31,663 nucleotides of DNA, from the IMG/VR virus record IMGVR_UViG_3300034019_000911, positions 1 to 31,663 of that record; one strand, written 5' to 3'. Source of the DNA: a virus. This document shows positions 8,277 to 16,003 of this stretch, piece after piece (position 1 is the first letter of the stretch; each line of letters begins with the position of its first letter). A program made the translations under genes and the position numbers. Below the pieces are notes generated by a model. It ran no database searches, was not told the DNA's origin, and saw only the letters and a program-made list of their open reading frames with translations.

Positions 8277-8642
8277 TTAGGCGACCTGCGCCCCAGCCAG
8301 CCGCTTGAGCGTGATGCTGTATTCGATCGCACCGTCCACGACCTGCGGCTCGCCGATGTTGTTGACGTAGTAGAGGCCAGTGGAGAGGCTGCCCGTAACG
8401 CCGATCGACACGACGCCGGTGCTGTGAATGCCCGCCGTGTGATCGAAGCAGACCACCTCGACAGTGGTGTTCCAGCGAACGGGCACGAACTCTTGGATGT
8501 AATCGCTCCCCCTGGTCGTCACCTCGGCCTCGGCTGCCGTCTCGCGGGTGATCGTGACATCCTTTACGTTCGCGTTGGTGATCGTCGTCCCGAACGTAAA
8601 AAGTTGGTCTTTGCCGAGCTTGTATGAGTGTGCGACTGGCAT
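8277..8642 (-). CDS. tail-tube-like protein, first paralogue
   Basis: A 121-residue beta-rich protein beginning MPVAHSYKLGKDQLFTFG, consistent with a small siphovirus tail tube subunit, which assembles as stacked hexamers. Position fits: after the gp10/terminator-like genes and before the chaperones and tape measure. It is preceded by a 64-nt non-coding gap with an extended -10 sequence, plausible for a highly expressed protein, and by a purine-rich CAGGAGA site 12 nt before the start. It pairs with the following gene in the VxDV(T/S) motif. Confidence 0.7.
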   Translation of the reverse strand: MPVAHSYKLGKDQLFTFGTTITNANVKDVTITRETAAEAEVTTRGSDYIQEFVPVRWNTTVEVVCFDHTAGIHSTGVVSIGVTGSLSTGLYYVNNIGEPQVVDGAIEYSITLKRLAGAQVA

Positions 8643-8692
8643 GGTGCGGCATTCTCCTGTGCGGTTTCGGCGGCGACCGCCACCTGAACGTC

Positions 8693-8701
8693 AGTATACC
8701 A
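8693..8701 (-). promoter_or_regulatory. extended -10 promoter element before the tube genes
   Basis: The minus strand carries TGGTATACTG, an extended -10 (TG-n-TATACT), in the only non-coding gap of the tail module. A nearly identical TGGTACACTG stands at 19906-19915 before the portal unit. No good -35 is visible at either site, which would suit an activator or extended -10 recognition. Confidence 0.35.
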
Positions 8702-8706
8702 GTTTG

Positions 8707-9495
8707 CTATCCGCGGCTGACGGTGAACCCGGACCGGGAACCGGCTGAACTCTTGAACTGGCCGGCGAAAGCCTTGGCGATCGATCCGTTGGAAATACAG
8801 AACTCCATAGCCGGTTTCATAAACGGCCGTGCCGGGTAGGTGGTCGACTTGTGCTCGAACGACCGCATCGGCCGCCATCGCGATTGGTCGCGTGGCATCT
8901 GCCCGGCCGGCAGCTTCATGATGATCGGGCTCCTCATGCCGCCCCTCAGCGTCTTGATCTGCGGGATGAAAGCCCACGTCTTGAGTTTGAGCGTCCCGCC
9001 GAACTCGTGGAGGTAGGGGATCATGCGGCCCTTCTTCGACGGGCCGACAACGACGGAGTGCGTCGATTGGTCGTAGTAGTACCAGAGGTTGCGGCGGAAG
9101 CCGAGGTAACTGGCCTGGTGCCCAAACTCCGGCGTGTGCGTGAACGGCGGCGAGCCAGCCGGTGAAGGCTTGGGATTCTGCACCTCGCGGATTACTCGAC
9201 GCCCAAACTTTCCGCTCTGCACCCAACTCTTCCCGAGGACGCCCATCTGCATGAGCGTGCTGATGCCGGCCCCGGGAAAGTCTCGCCGGATCTTTGACGG
9301 GATCCTCGCCATGCCACGTCTCTTGATAATCCGCCTGACGCGGTCACGAATCAGACCGCCAGACTTGAACAGTGCCCGATGATCCATTCCCGACATGGCA
9401 TCGCGGATTGCTTGCCGGTCAAAGAACAAGTCAATCGAGGCTTTCATCCCGATCGAGGGGACGTGCGGAATCATGCCGGGGACGCGAGGGATCAT
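8707..9495 (-). CDS. HK97 gp10-like minor tail/head-closure protein
   Basis: The start is ATG 9495 (MIPRVPGMIPHVPSIG), 3 nt after the upstream stop; the longer frame overlaps the neighbour and is a shadow. The 262-residue protein is basic, with KASIDLFFDRQAIRDAM followed by KSGGLIRDRVRRIIKRR near the N-terminus and a C-terminal segment PARPFMKPAMEF. That basic helical start and the PARPFMKPA-type end are typical of the HK97 gp10 family, which takes part in neck or tail completion. Genes on either side fit this module. Confidence 0.7.
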   Translation of the reverse strand: MIPRVPGMIPHVPSIGMKASIDLFFDRQAIRDAMSGMDHRALFKSGGLIRDRVRRIIKRRGMARIPSKIRRDFPGAGISTLMQMGVLGKSWVQSGKFGRRVIREVQNPKPSPAGSPPFTHTPEFGHQASYLGFRRNLWYYYDQSTHSVVVGPSKKGRMIPYLHEFGGTLKLKTWAFIPQIKTLRGGMRSPIIMKLPAGQMPRDQSRWRPMRSFEHKSTTYPARPFMKPAMEFCISNGSIAKAFAGQFKSSAGSRSGFTVSRG

Positions 9496-9497
9496 GG

Positions 9498-9956
9498 CTA
9501 GACCTTCGCGTTGGCGTAGCGGTAGGTAACGGAAATGTCGGCCAGGAAGACCCTGGCCCCCGTCACCTGGTCGCGGTCGTAGGTCACCAGATTGGTGACG
9601 TTCATCCACGCGACCCCCGGCGGCATCGTGGTCTCGCCGGCCGGCAGTTTCTTGGAGCGGATAGCGTCCACGATGTTCGTCCGCAGCTCGACCAGGTCGT
9701 CGATCTCGGCGTCGGACGCCATCCGCTTCCCGACCACGACATGAATGTCGATCTCAAACAGGTCAGCCCCGTGAGTGTGCGGCGTAACCTGGGTTTCCCC
9801 CGGGACCACCGACACCTTGAGGTCGCCCAGTTCCTCGGCCGTGTAGTCGGGGACGTAGGAACGGACGGCGTCGACGGACGCGATCGCCCCGTCGAACCGT
9901 GCGAGCGACAGGCTGCCGGCGAGCGAATCAGCGATGAGTATTTCGATGGCTTCCAT
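9498..9956 (-). CDS. putative tail terminator/completion protein, 152 aa
   Basis: An alpha/beta protein of the size of lambda gpU-type tail terminators. It has an N-terminal helix (MEAIEILIADSLAGSL), a strand-rich centre (FEIDIHVVVGKRM), a helix (EIDDLVELRTNIVDAI) and a C-terminal strand LADISVTYRYANAKV. This order, and its place immediately before the gp10-like gene, fits the protein that caps the tail and joins it to the head. No catalytic motif is seen. The assignment is by fold pattern and synteny. Confidence 0.6.
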   Translation of the reverse strand: MEAIEILIADSLAGSLSLARFDGAIASVDAVRSYVPDYTAEELGDLKVSVVPGETQVTPHTHGADLFEIDIHVVVGKRMASDAEIDDLVELRTNIVDAIRSKKLPAGETTMPPGVAWMNVTNLVTYDRDQVTGARVFLADISVTYRYANAKV

Positions 9957-9963
9957 GTTTGTC

Positions 9964-11016
9964 CTATGGTTTCGGTCCGTCCGCTACCACCATTCTCTCA
10001 ATCGCCGCCACGTTCTCGGCGTGCCGCGTCTCGGCAGGGTTCCGGCGGGCCGCCTCGCGGGCGTACTCCAGGGCCTCGGCATATAGCCCCAGCTCAAACG
10101 CGGAGGAGTAGGCGAGGTCAGCAGACAGGTCGCCGTAGGCCGCCACGTCGCTGGTGTGCGAGATGTTCTCGCGGTCGCAGTGATACGCTTGGCGAGCCCA
10201 GTAGAGGGTCGCCACGGGATCGCGTTTCTGCCACCCCATCTGGGCGACGTACAGGTGGGCCTCCGGCTCCGTCGGAGCCTCGAGCATGGCGGCGAGGATA
10301 TGGCTGTTCGCACCGCCTTGATCGAGTCTAGCCAGCGACCGGCGGGCGTGGGCCCGCTCGTTGGGGGCACCGCCCGGCATCTTGAGGTAGGTCGCGAACG
10401 CCGGCCCGGCCCGCTTGTCCCCGGCGTAGTCCAGCTCCCGGGCGTAGTACCAGTGCATCCGGGCGTCGGTCGGATTCTCCTCCACCGCCCGTGTGAGCAG
10501 CTCCAGGTCGCTTTTGTGAACCTTGCCCGGCTCGCGGTGATGGCGGATCACGACGTTGTCGGCGAACGTCTGCACGTCGGTTCCGGACCACCGCACCAGC
10601 CCCTCGTGCGTGGCCCCGGTCCACCGGTAGCCATGCCGCGAGTGGATCCGGTCGCACCGGAAGCAGAAGTCTTCACTCCACCAGTAGGGGTATCGGAGTT
10701 TCGTCGTTTCTGGCGTCCACGCGGTCTCCAGGGCCTCCCGCCAGCCGGGGTCGAGGGCCTCGTCGAGATCCAGTCGGATAGCAACCTCCGCGTCGGCCGG
10801 GACGTGCATCAGCGAAAGGTTGTGCGCGTCGTCCCATCGCCACGGGATCGGGGCACCGCGGGCCACCGTCACGCCGGCGGCCTCGAGCAGCTCCACGGTG
10901 TTGTCGGTGCTGCCGGTGTCGGTGACCACCCGCACGTCGGCATCCCGGCAGGATGCCTCCCACCGCTCGACGTTGGCGGCTTCGTTCCTGGCGAGGGCGT
11001 AGATGGCGATTTTCAT
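9964..11016 (-). CDS. family-2-type glycosyltransferase with TPR-like C-terminus
   Basis: The 350-residue protein has the GT-A signature of family 2: MKIAIYALARNEAANVERW, nucleotide-sugar motif DTGSTDNT (33-40) and metal-binding D-L-D at 83-85 in RLDLDEAL. Residues from about 180 on are helical repeats (ENPTDARMHWYYARELDYAG; EALEYAREAARRNPAETRH) resembling TPRs that could hold a protein acceptor. It transfers a sugar from a nucleotide donor. It is coupled by ATGA to the methyltransferase gene and lies inside the virion operon, so a capsid or tail protein acceptor is inferred. LPS or another host glycan is an alternative target. Confidence 0.88.
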   Translation of the reverse strand: MKIAIYALARNEAANVERWEASCRDADVRVVTDTGSTDNTVELLEAAGVTVARGAPIPWRWDDAHNLSLMHVPADAEVAIRLDLDEALDPGWREALETAWTPETTKLRYPYWWSEDFCFRCDRIHSRHGYRWTGATHEGLVRWSGTDVQTFADNVVIRHHREPGKVHKSDLELLTRAVEENPTDARMHWYYARELDYAGDKRAGPAFATYLKMPGGAPNERAHARRSLARLDQGGANSHILAAMLEAPTEPEAHLYVAQMGWQKRDPVATLYWARQAYHCDRENISHTSDVAAYGDLSADLAYSSAFELGLYAEALEYAREAARRNPAETRHAENVAAIERMVVADGPKP

Positions 11017-11573
11017 GTGAGGATCGCCCCCTTCCTCAAGCCGTCATCGAAATACTCCACCGTCCGGGCTTGCTCGCGGGCAAACGTCTCCACCGCGGCT
11101 CGCACCTCGCGGTTGTCCACGTCGTCGGCGAGGATCACCCGGCTGCCGGCCACCAGCCGGAGATCGGCGAGAGCCCCGGCGTAAGAGTGGTCGCCATCTA
11201 TGTGGGCGAAGTCCGCCGGAGGAAGCGACTGGATCGCGTGGGAGTCGACCACGACCAGGTCGGCGTCGATGCTGTGCTTCTCAACCAGCCGCCGCCAGTG
11301 GGCGAGGCAGTCGTAGGAATCGGCATCCATCGCACCGTCGATGCAGAGGTAGTGGGCACCCGGGGCCGCGGCCTCGAACGTCAGCAGCGAGTAGCCGCAG
11401 CGGGTGCCGATCTCGATCACGCTGGCGGGCTTGTGGCGGCGGAAAATCTCGCCCTTCATCGCGTAATGAAAAATCACCCTTGAGTCGCAGCCGAACCAGT
11501 CATCCTCCCGCCAGTTGCTCTCCAGCAACTTGCGAACGGCGTCGGTCCATGCCAGCGATGCGGTCACTCCCAT
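11013..11573 (-). CDS. class I SAM-dependent methyltransferase (Methyltransf_24-like)
   Basis: A 186-residue protein with motif I VIEIGTRCGYS (52-62), an acidic ribose-binding site YLCIDGAMD, and the typical AHIDGDHSYAGALADL and VILADDVDN segments of the Methyltransf_24 family. Members often methylate sugars or natural products. It overlaps the preceding TPR/propeller gene by 10 nt and the glycosyltransferase by 4 nt, so all three are surely co-translated. A glycan O-methylation role in virion decoration is inference from context. Confidence 0.85.
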   Translation of the reverse strand: MGVTASLAWTDAVRKLLESNWREDDWFGCDSRVIFHYAMKGEIFRRHKPASVIEIGTRCGYSLLTFEAAAPGAHYLCIDGAMDADSYDCLAHWRRLVEKHSIDADLVVVDSHAIQSLPPADFAHIDGDHSYAGALADLRLVAGSRVILADDVDNREVRAAVETFAREQARTVEYFDDGLRKGAILT

Positions 11574-12634
11574 GCGTCACCCATAATGTTGAGAACGTCG
11601 CCGATCGGTAGGTAGGCCAGCCAAGCCTCGGCGTCGCGGACACCGAACGATGCGACGATCGTGCTCTGGCCGCTAACCGCGAGGCCGGCACAGAACTCGA
11701 TACTCCGCGTTTCGCGAAACGCGAAAGCCGGGGAGACCCTGGTGATCCGCCAGTCCTGGCCCTCGTCGAACATGACGAAGCGGTGTTCGTAGGCTCGCCG
11801 ACCGCCGGAGACCGCCACCTCGTGGACTATTCCCCACCACAGACCCGGAGCCCACGGGTGCTCGACGAGCTGCGAGCCGCCGCGGAACCCGCGGGCCACC
11901 AGCGGGGCCTCGGCGTGGGCGGTGACCGTCCAATCGTCCCCATCCTCGCGGACGAGGCACGTCCGGCCTTGGTGGCTGCACGAATAGAGCCACTCCCGCC
12001 GGCCGGTAATCGGCATCCAGTTTTTCTCGTGCCGGCCGCTTACGGTGTCGTGGCAGCGGAGGTCGTGGATCCGGTCAAACGTCTCCAGCTTGCCGACGCC
12101 GATGCGGCACGTCCCGTCGCGACCCGCCCAGTTGCGGATCGTGGCCGACGCGATCAGCTCACCTTCCACAGAGTTGAGCCGCACGTCCTCGAGCCCCTCG
12201 ACCGGGAACCCAGTGGCCTCGTAGTCGGCAGCCCAGTAGTCCCGAGCGTGCCCGTTGTCGACGAGGCAGTTGTAAGTCCGGATCGTCTCGCGATCCTCCG
12301 GCGGGATGACGTAGTTGCCCGCCTCCGCGATCGAATAGTTGCTCGACCGGACGTTGACCAGCAACCGGTCACCGTGGCTCACGACGCAAGGATTGAACAG
12401 CGACCAGCCGACGCGGGCCGGGGGCACGTCGATCTTTGTGAACTCCGCGGCGACGCCTTGGTCGGTTAGCGTCTGCGTGTACCAGGTGCGATTGGATCGC
12501 ACCCGCTCTTCCTTCTCCGCAGAGAGCGGCAGCCGCAGAAGCCGCTCGCAGCAGCGGCGGCCGACCTCGTGCTCGCCACAGTGGTAGGCGTGGGCCGCGA
12601 CGCGATGGAGGTGTTCGATCATGCCGGTGTTCAC
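11564..12634 (-). CDS. TPR/beta-propeller glycan protein (GH130-like)
   Basis: A 356-residue protein with a short helical repeat region at the N-terminus (about 1-55, LHRVAAHAYHCGEHEVGRR) followed by a propeller-like body: FNPCVVSHGDRLLVNVRSSNY, EDVRLNSVEGELIASATIRNW, KNWMPITGRREWLYSCSHQG, RGGSQLVEHPWAPGLWWGIVHE, IEFCAGLAVSGQSTIVASFG. This blade order resembles the GH130-like five-bladed propeller found next to, or fused with, phage glycosyltransferases. Whether it cleaves, phosphorolyses or only binds glycans is unclear. The start may be GTG 12634 or ATG 12622 (MIEHLHR). Confidence 0.7.
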   Translation of the reverse strand: MNTGMIEHLHRVAAHAYHCGEHEVGRRCCERLLRLPLSAEKEERVRSNRTWYTQTLTDQGVAAEFTKIDVPPARVGWSLFNPCVVSHGDRLLVNVRSSNYSIAEAGNYVIPPEDRETIRTYNCLVDNGHARDYWAADYEATGFPVEGLEDVRLNSVEGELIASATIRNWAGRDGTCRIGVGKLETFDRIHDLRCHDTVSGRHEKNWMPITGRREWLYSCSHQGRTCLVREDGDDWTVTAHAEAPLVARGFRGGSQLVEHPWAPGLWWGIVHEVAVSGGRRAYEHRFVMFDEGQDWRITRVSPAFAFRETRSIEFCAGLAVSGQSTIVASFGVRDAEAWLAYLPIGDVLNIMGDAWE

Positions 12635-12674
12635 CTGTTCACCGGTAGCCTACCCAAATGGGCGGGGCCGTAAA

Positions 12675-12693
12675 CCCCGGATTTTCGCCGGGG
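12675..12693 (-). terminator. hairpin between the 106-aa gene and the glycan island
   Basis: CCCCGG and CCGGGG arms of 6 bp around a 7-nt loop, followed on the minus strand by TTTA and then GC-rich sequence. The T-run is too short for a strong intrinsic terminator. It would partly separate the head genes from the glycan genes. Confidence 0.35.
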
Positions 12694-12699
12694 AGTGCC

Positions 12700-13020
12700 C
12701 TATATCACAGGGCTAGGAGACTCTGGCGGCAGGAGGGCGACGGCGTCGGCCAGGGGGATGATCTCAACCTGATCCATGAGTTCTGGCGTCATGTGGATTC
12801 CGATCCAGCCAAACAGGTCGCCCTCGCCTACGGCGGATAGCACCTCACCGTCGATCATCCAGCGGCCATCGGTGAGTTGCCTGCCGTAGCAGATATGTCG
12901 CGGATCGCCGTGTTCCTGTTGGATTTCGTACAGGGCCACAGCAACCTCATGCGGGTAGACCAACGCGAGGTCTTTGCAGTCAGCGTGCGGCATCGGGAGG
13001 GTGAGGTCGGAGAGTGTCAT
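12700..13020 (-). CDS. hypothetical protein, 106 aa
   Basis: The start is ATG 13020, ATGA-coupled to the LamG-like gene. The longer frame upstream is a shadow of that gene. The protein is acidic with mixed alpha/beta character (DLALVYPHEVAVALYEIQQEHGD, GRWMIDGEVLSAVGEG, ELMDQVEIIPLADAVALLPP). It has no transmembrane segment or recognised motif. Coupling suggests it accompanies the surface protein, perhaps as a chaperone or accessory virion protein; that is inference. Confidence 0.65.
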   Translation of the reverse strand: MTLSDLTLPMPHADCKDLALVYPHEVAVALYEIQQEHGDPRHICYGRQLTDGRWMIDGEVLSAVGEGDLFGWIGIHMTPELMDQVEIIPLADAVALLPPESPSPVI

Positions 13021-14609
13021 GCTCTGCCCATTGCTGCGTTGAAGGCCGCGAGGGCCGTGTTGTAATGGCCGACTTGCGTAGCGGTCATGGCAAGGCCGAG
13101 CGAGTAGCCGCCGAGCCTCGCGTTGGCGTAGGCCAAAACGCTTGCGTTCCTGCCGTTGTGGGCAAACACATAGATGGGGAATGTCTGACTGATCGTCTCG
13201 TTGGAACCGGCACCAGCAGAGGCTACAGAAGATGAGCCTACATACAGGCTGTTTGCCGTTGCGCTTCCAACGCCTGTCAGCAACCCTGGTGCGTAAGAGT
13301 TGCTGGAGTTGTCGGCTTGGATGAACGAGGTGGCGATGTTGTACCAAACCCAAATGCGAGTGGCTGATGCGAATGACACCAATGCCTGAAACGCGCGAGG
13401 AGAGACGCCGTCGCCGTTGGTATCGGCACCGATGAAGCCTGGGCCGCCGGAAGTAATGGACGAGACATACGAAGAGAGGTGGTAGTCGCGGAGGTTGGCG
13501 AAGTTCATCGGCACGCCAGTGTTCAGATACTTGCTACTGCCGTTGCCCTGCAAACCTGACGACTCGCTGTAATCGCCCACAAGGAACGACGGCGATCCGA
13601 GATTGGTATCGGTCGCATTGCCCAGCGGCGATCCGCCGAACGATGCAGAACGATAGAGGGGAACGAAAGCACCCTGGAAACTGCCGCAGAAGAGATTCAA
13701 ACGCAGGAAGCGATCCCGAATCGAACCGCCCGGCGCGTTTTCGATGTCGGTACAAAACTGATTCACCGCCGCCGCCGTCGCGGTACTCACCGTGCCGCCG
13801 TTGCTGTACACGCGATTGATCCAGTCCTGCGCGTCCAGATTGGACACTTGCGGGGGCAGAGAAATAGCCCATTGAGCCGACAAGTAGCGTTCCACCCGCT
13901 GACGTTCTGCGGTGGTCAGGACGCGGTCGTAAACCAGCACTTGGGCTGCATCGCCAACAAAACTGTAAGCACCAAAACTCGGAAACTCTAGTATCCTCCA
14001 CTCGCTAGTCCATCCAGAGAAGTTCACCGACATCGCCGCCAACGAATATGTCGCAGATGAACTGGCTGTTCGCAAAGCAGCGCGGGTTGCGGCGACGGAA
14101 ACTCCTCGCACTATGTACGACGGGCTGCCGGAGTTTGACGCTGGAGACGAGGCTGACCCAGACTCTGAGGCGTCCACATAATAGGAAGACCCAGCACTCG
14201 CGGTTAGCCAAGAGCCTCCTCCTGAGTAGCGACCAGCGAAAAAGTATGTCCCCGATGTGGAGTTTGTCGGAACGCCCGTCAGCGTCATCGATCTTGAGCC
14301 ATTGACAGTCACTGCCTTCCGGCCGTTGAGCGTTCCCACCAGCGGCCGACTCCCCGCCGTCGCCTGCACCGCGTGCCTGCCGTTTCCCGACTTGTCACCC
14401 CAGTACCCCACCGGATCGCTGCTCGCGGTGGCGGGAACTGTGCCGTCGCTGTTCTGAAAGAGCGTGGATGAGTCAGAGGCGTCAAGCCACAGGGCTAGGC
14501 CTTCAATGTCCGCCGGCGAGAACTCCGACGACCGACGATAGATCGTCACCGGCAGACGGGTGCGGACGCCGCCTCGAGGAAATGCACGTCGAGTCATATT
14601 TTTTGCCAT
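13017..14609 (-). CDS. LamG/concanavalin-like virion surface protein
   Basis: A 530-residue protein. Residues 30-240 have the pattern of LamG-type lectin folds in phage proteins: GLALWLDASDSSTLFQNSDG, YWGDKSGNGRHAVQ, RPLVGTLNGRKAVTVNG, AAQVLVYDRVLTTAERQRVE. Residues from about 255 on form a second module (DWINRVYSNGGTVS, RDRFLRLNLFCGSFQGAFVPLYR, GDYSESSGLQGNGSSKYLNTG) that often accompanies such domains. Ser/Gly-rich linkers lie around residues 125-170. It probably decorates the head or neck and may bind carbohydrate. It follows the FN3-bearing connector by 16 nt, with GAGG 10 nt before the ATG. It could instead be a tail fibre. Confidence 0.75.
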   Translation of the reverse strand: MAKNMTRRAFPRGGVRTRLPVTIYRRSSEFSPADIEGLALWLDASDSSTLFQNSDGTVPATASSDPVGYWGDKSGNGRHAVQATAGSRPLVGTLNGRKAVTVNGSRSMTLTGVPTNSTSGTYFFAGRYSGGGSWLTASAGSSYYVDASESGSASSPASNSGSPSYIVRGVSVAATRAALRTASSSATYSLAAMSVNFSGWTSEWRILEFPSFGAYSFVGDAAQVLVYDRVLTTAERQRVERYLSAQWAISLPPQVSNLDAQDWINRVYSNGGTVSTATAAAVNQFCTDIENAPGGSIRDRFLRLNLFCGSFQGAFVPLYRSASFGGSPLGNATDTNLGSPSFLVGDYSESSGLQGNGSSKYLNTGVPMNFANLRDYHLSSYVSSITSGGPGFIGADTNGDGVSPRAFQALVSFASATRIWVWYNIATSFIQADNSSNSYAPGLLTGVGSATANSLYVGSSSVASAGAGSNETISQTFPIYVFAHNGRNASVLAYANARLGGYSLGLAMTATQVGHYNTALAAFNAAMGRA

Positions 14610-14625
14610 GCTGATGTTTCCTCGG

Positions 14626-15519
14626 CTACGACACGCCCACAGCCACGGGTGCAGATTTCGGCCCCTCGCCTACGGCGTTGACTGCCGAAACTTCGGCGTT
14701 GTAGCCGCTGAAGTTGCCTTCAAACCGGTAGTATGCGCTGCCGACGATAGTGTCTGGCGTGACGTACTCGCCATCGAAGTACACGCGGTATCCAGTGATA
14801 GCAGTCCCGCCAGTGCTCGTCGGCGCTTGCCACGCGACGTTCGTGCCGCCTTCACTCGGATCGAAATATGCCCCAGCGATTGTCGGAGCACCTGGCACGG
14901 TCAGCGGGATCGTCACCGGCGAACTCTTTTCCCCCTCGCCGATCGCGTTCACCGCCGACACCCGGACCACCGTGCCACCCGAAAACGTCCCAACGCTCGT
15001 CCTCGAGGGGGCCGTCACGGTCTCCTGCAGCACGTCGCCGGCGTAGACCTTGTAGGAGGTCACGACGTACTCGCCGGTCACCACGGGAGCCGTCCACGTC
15101 ACGCGAGGGCCACTGACGACTACGAGAGCTGTCGGCGGACCTGGTACGGCTGGAGTGCGGGTAGATGGGCCCTCGGTCACCATCGTGTGAATCCGCCGTA
15201 GAGTCTTATTCCTGTCCGACCACCGCCAATGATGCTCGGCCCCCGGCGGGACCATCACCTCGTAGGTCGCGCCACCGGCAACGATCCGGTCGCCCTTCTT
15301 CGGATCTTGGGCAAGGTCCGTCGTGTCAACGAAAAAGTCTTGCGTCTCCGTCCGGAGCATCTGGCCGGCGGCATCTATCGACTCCCAACGGCCAATCACG
15401 ACTGTCGCACGCACTGTCCGCGTGGTGCCGATGGTCGGCTGATACGACACCTCAGTCGACAGGTGCTCACGCCGCTGCGACTGAAACCACGTCTCGCCGG
15501 CAGCGATCACGTCCTGCAT
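14626..15519 (-). CDS. head-tail connector fused to two fibronectin III domains
   Basis: The 297-residue protein has two parts. Residues 1-115 (AAGETWFQSQRREHLSTEV, DFFVDTTDLAQDPKKGDRIV, PPGAEHHWRWSDRNKTLRR) resemble small head-tail joining proteins of the lambda FII type, which are normally about 110-120 residues long. Residues 125-207 and 209-297 are two fibronectin type III repeats, each starting PGPPTALVV or VPGAPTIAG and ending in (A/S)VNA(I/V)GEGxKS. The FN3 pair would project from the neck or capsid and could bind host-surface glycans or be glycosylated. The fusion is continuous with no stop or start between the parts. Confidence 0.82.
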   Translation of the reverse strand: MQDVIAAGETWFQSQRREHLSTEVSYQPTIGTTRTVRATVVIGRWESIDAAGQMLRTETQDFFVDTTDLAQDPKKGDRIVAGGATYEVMVPPGAEHHWRWSDRNKTLRRIHTMVTEGPSTRTPAVPGPPTALVVVSGPRVTWTAPVVTGEYVVTSYKVYAGDVLQETVTAPSRTSVGTFSGGTVVRVSAVNAIGEGEKSSPVTIPLTVPGAPTIAGAYFDPSEGGTNVAWQAPTSTGGTAITGYRVYFDGEYVTPDTIVGSAYYRFEGNFSGYNAEVSAVNAVGEGPKSAPVAVGVS

Positions 15520-15537
15520 GTGTCACCAGTGCGAGAG

Positions 15538-15573
15538 GGGCGGGCGCGGCCGATAGCGTGGCCGCACCCGCCC
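15538..15573 (-). terminator. strong hairpin between cement and connector genes
   Basis: Twelve-base arms (GGGCGGGCGCGG and CCGCACCCGCCC on the plus strand) pair fully apart from one G-U wobble, around a 12-nt loop. It lies in the 71-nt gap after the cement gene. There is no T-run on the minus strand, so it may attenuate transcription or protect the capsid/cement mRNA 3' end rather than terminate. Confidence 0.45.
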
Positions 15574-15590
15574 CCTTGCGTGGGGTCGGG

Positions 15591-15914
15591 TCACGAGGGC
15601 CAGAGGAGAACCGCCACCTGGCGATCGGTCGCCAGACGGGGCCGGGCGAGGTAGCCCGCAGTGACGCCGGTCGTGGCGTCGAACACGCCCGAGGCGGCGT
15701 ACCACCGAACGAACGCACCTTGGGCACCGGTGACGCCGGTGGTGTGAACCGGGCCGGTCACGATGCAGTTCGTGTGCACCGCACCCAACTCATTGGCGAC
15801 GATCGGACGATCGGCGACCGTGACGAGCGAGCCGAGGACGACGATTTCGCCCGCTGCCACGCCCGTCGTCGGGGTGTAGTCGAGCTTGTCGCCGTCGGAA
15901 TAATAAGAAGCCAT
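15591..15914 (-). CDS. DUF2190-like capsid cement protein
   Basis: Starts at ATG 15914 (MASYYSDGDKLDYTPTTGV) with AAAGG 8 nt upstream; 107 residues. The opening YYSDGDKLDYTP...AAGEIVVLGSLVTVADRPI and the later VTGVFDATTG-like repeats are characteristic of the DUF2190 cement/decoration family that stabilises heads by binding between capsomers. Repeated TTGVxxG turns and the lack of charged helices fit a small beta-tulip fold. It follows the capsid gene after an 89-nt non-coding gap. Confidence 0.85.
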   Translation of the reverse strand: MASYYSDGDKLDYTPTTGVAAGEIVVLGSLVTVADRPIVANELGAVHTNCIVTGPVHTTGVTGAQGAFVRWYAASGVFDATTGVTAGYLARPRLATDRQVAVLLWPS

Positions 15915-16003
15915 CTGAAGAACCTTTCGTAAACGGGAGTGGAGTTTGAGAGCCCCAGCCGGCAGGTTGGACCCCCGCCGGCCGGGCAAGAATCACATTA
16001 CGA

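Noticed and set aside
15915-16003. A terminator after the capsid gene based on GCCGGC repeats in the 89-nt gap.
   Set aside because: The possible stems are short and imperfect and no T-run follows on the minus strand.
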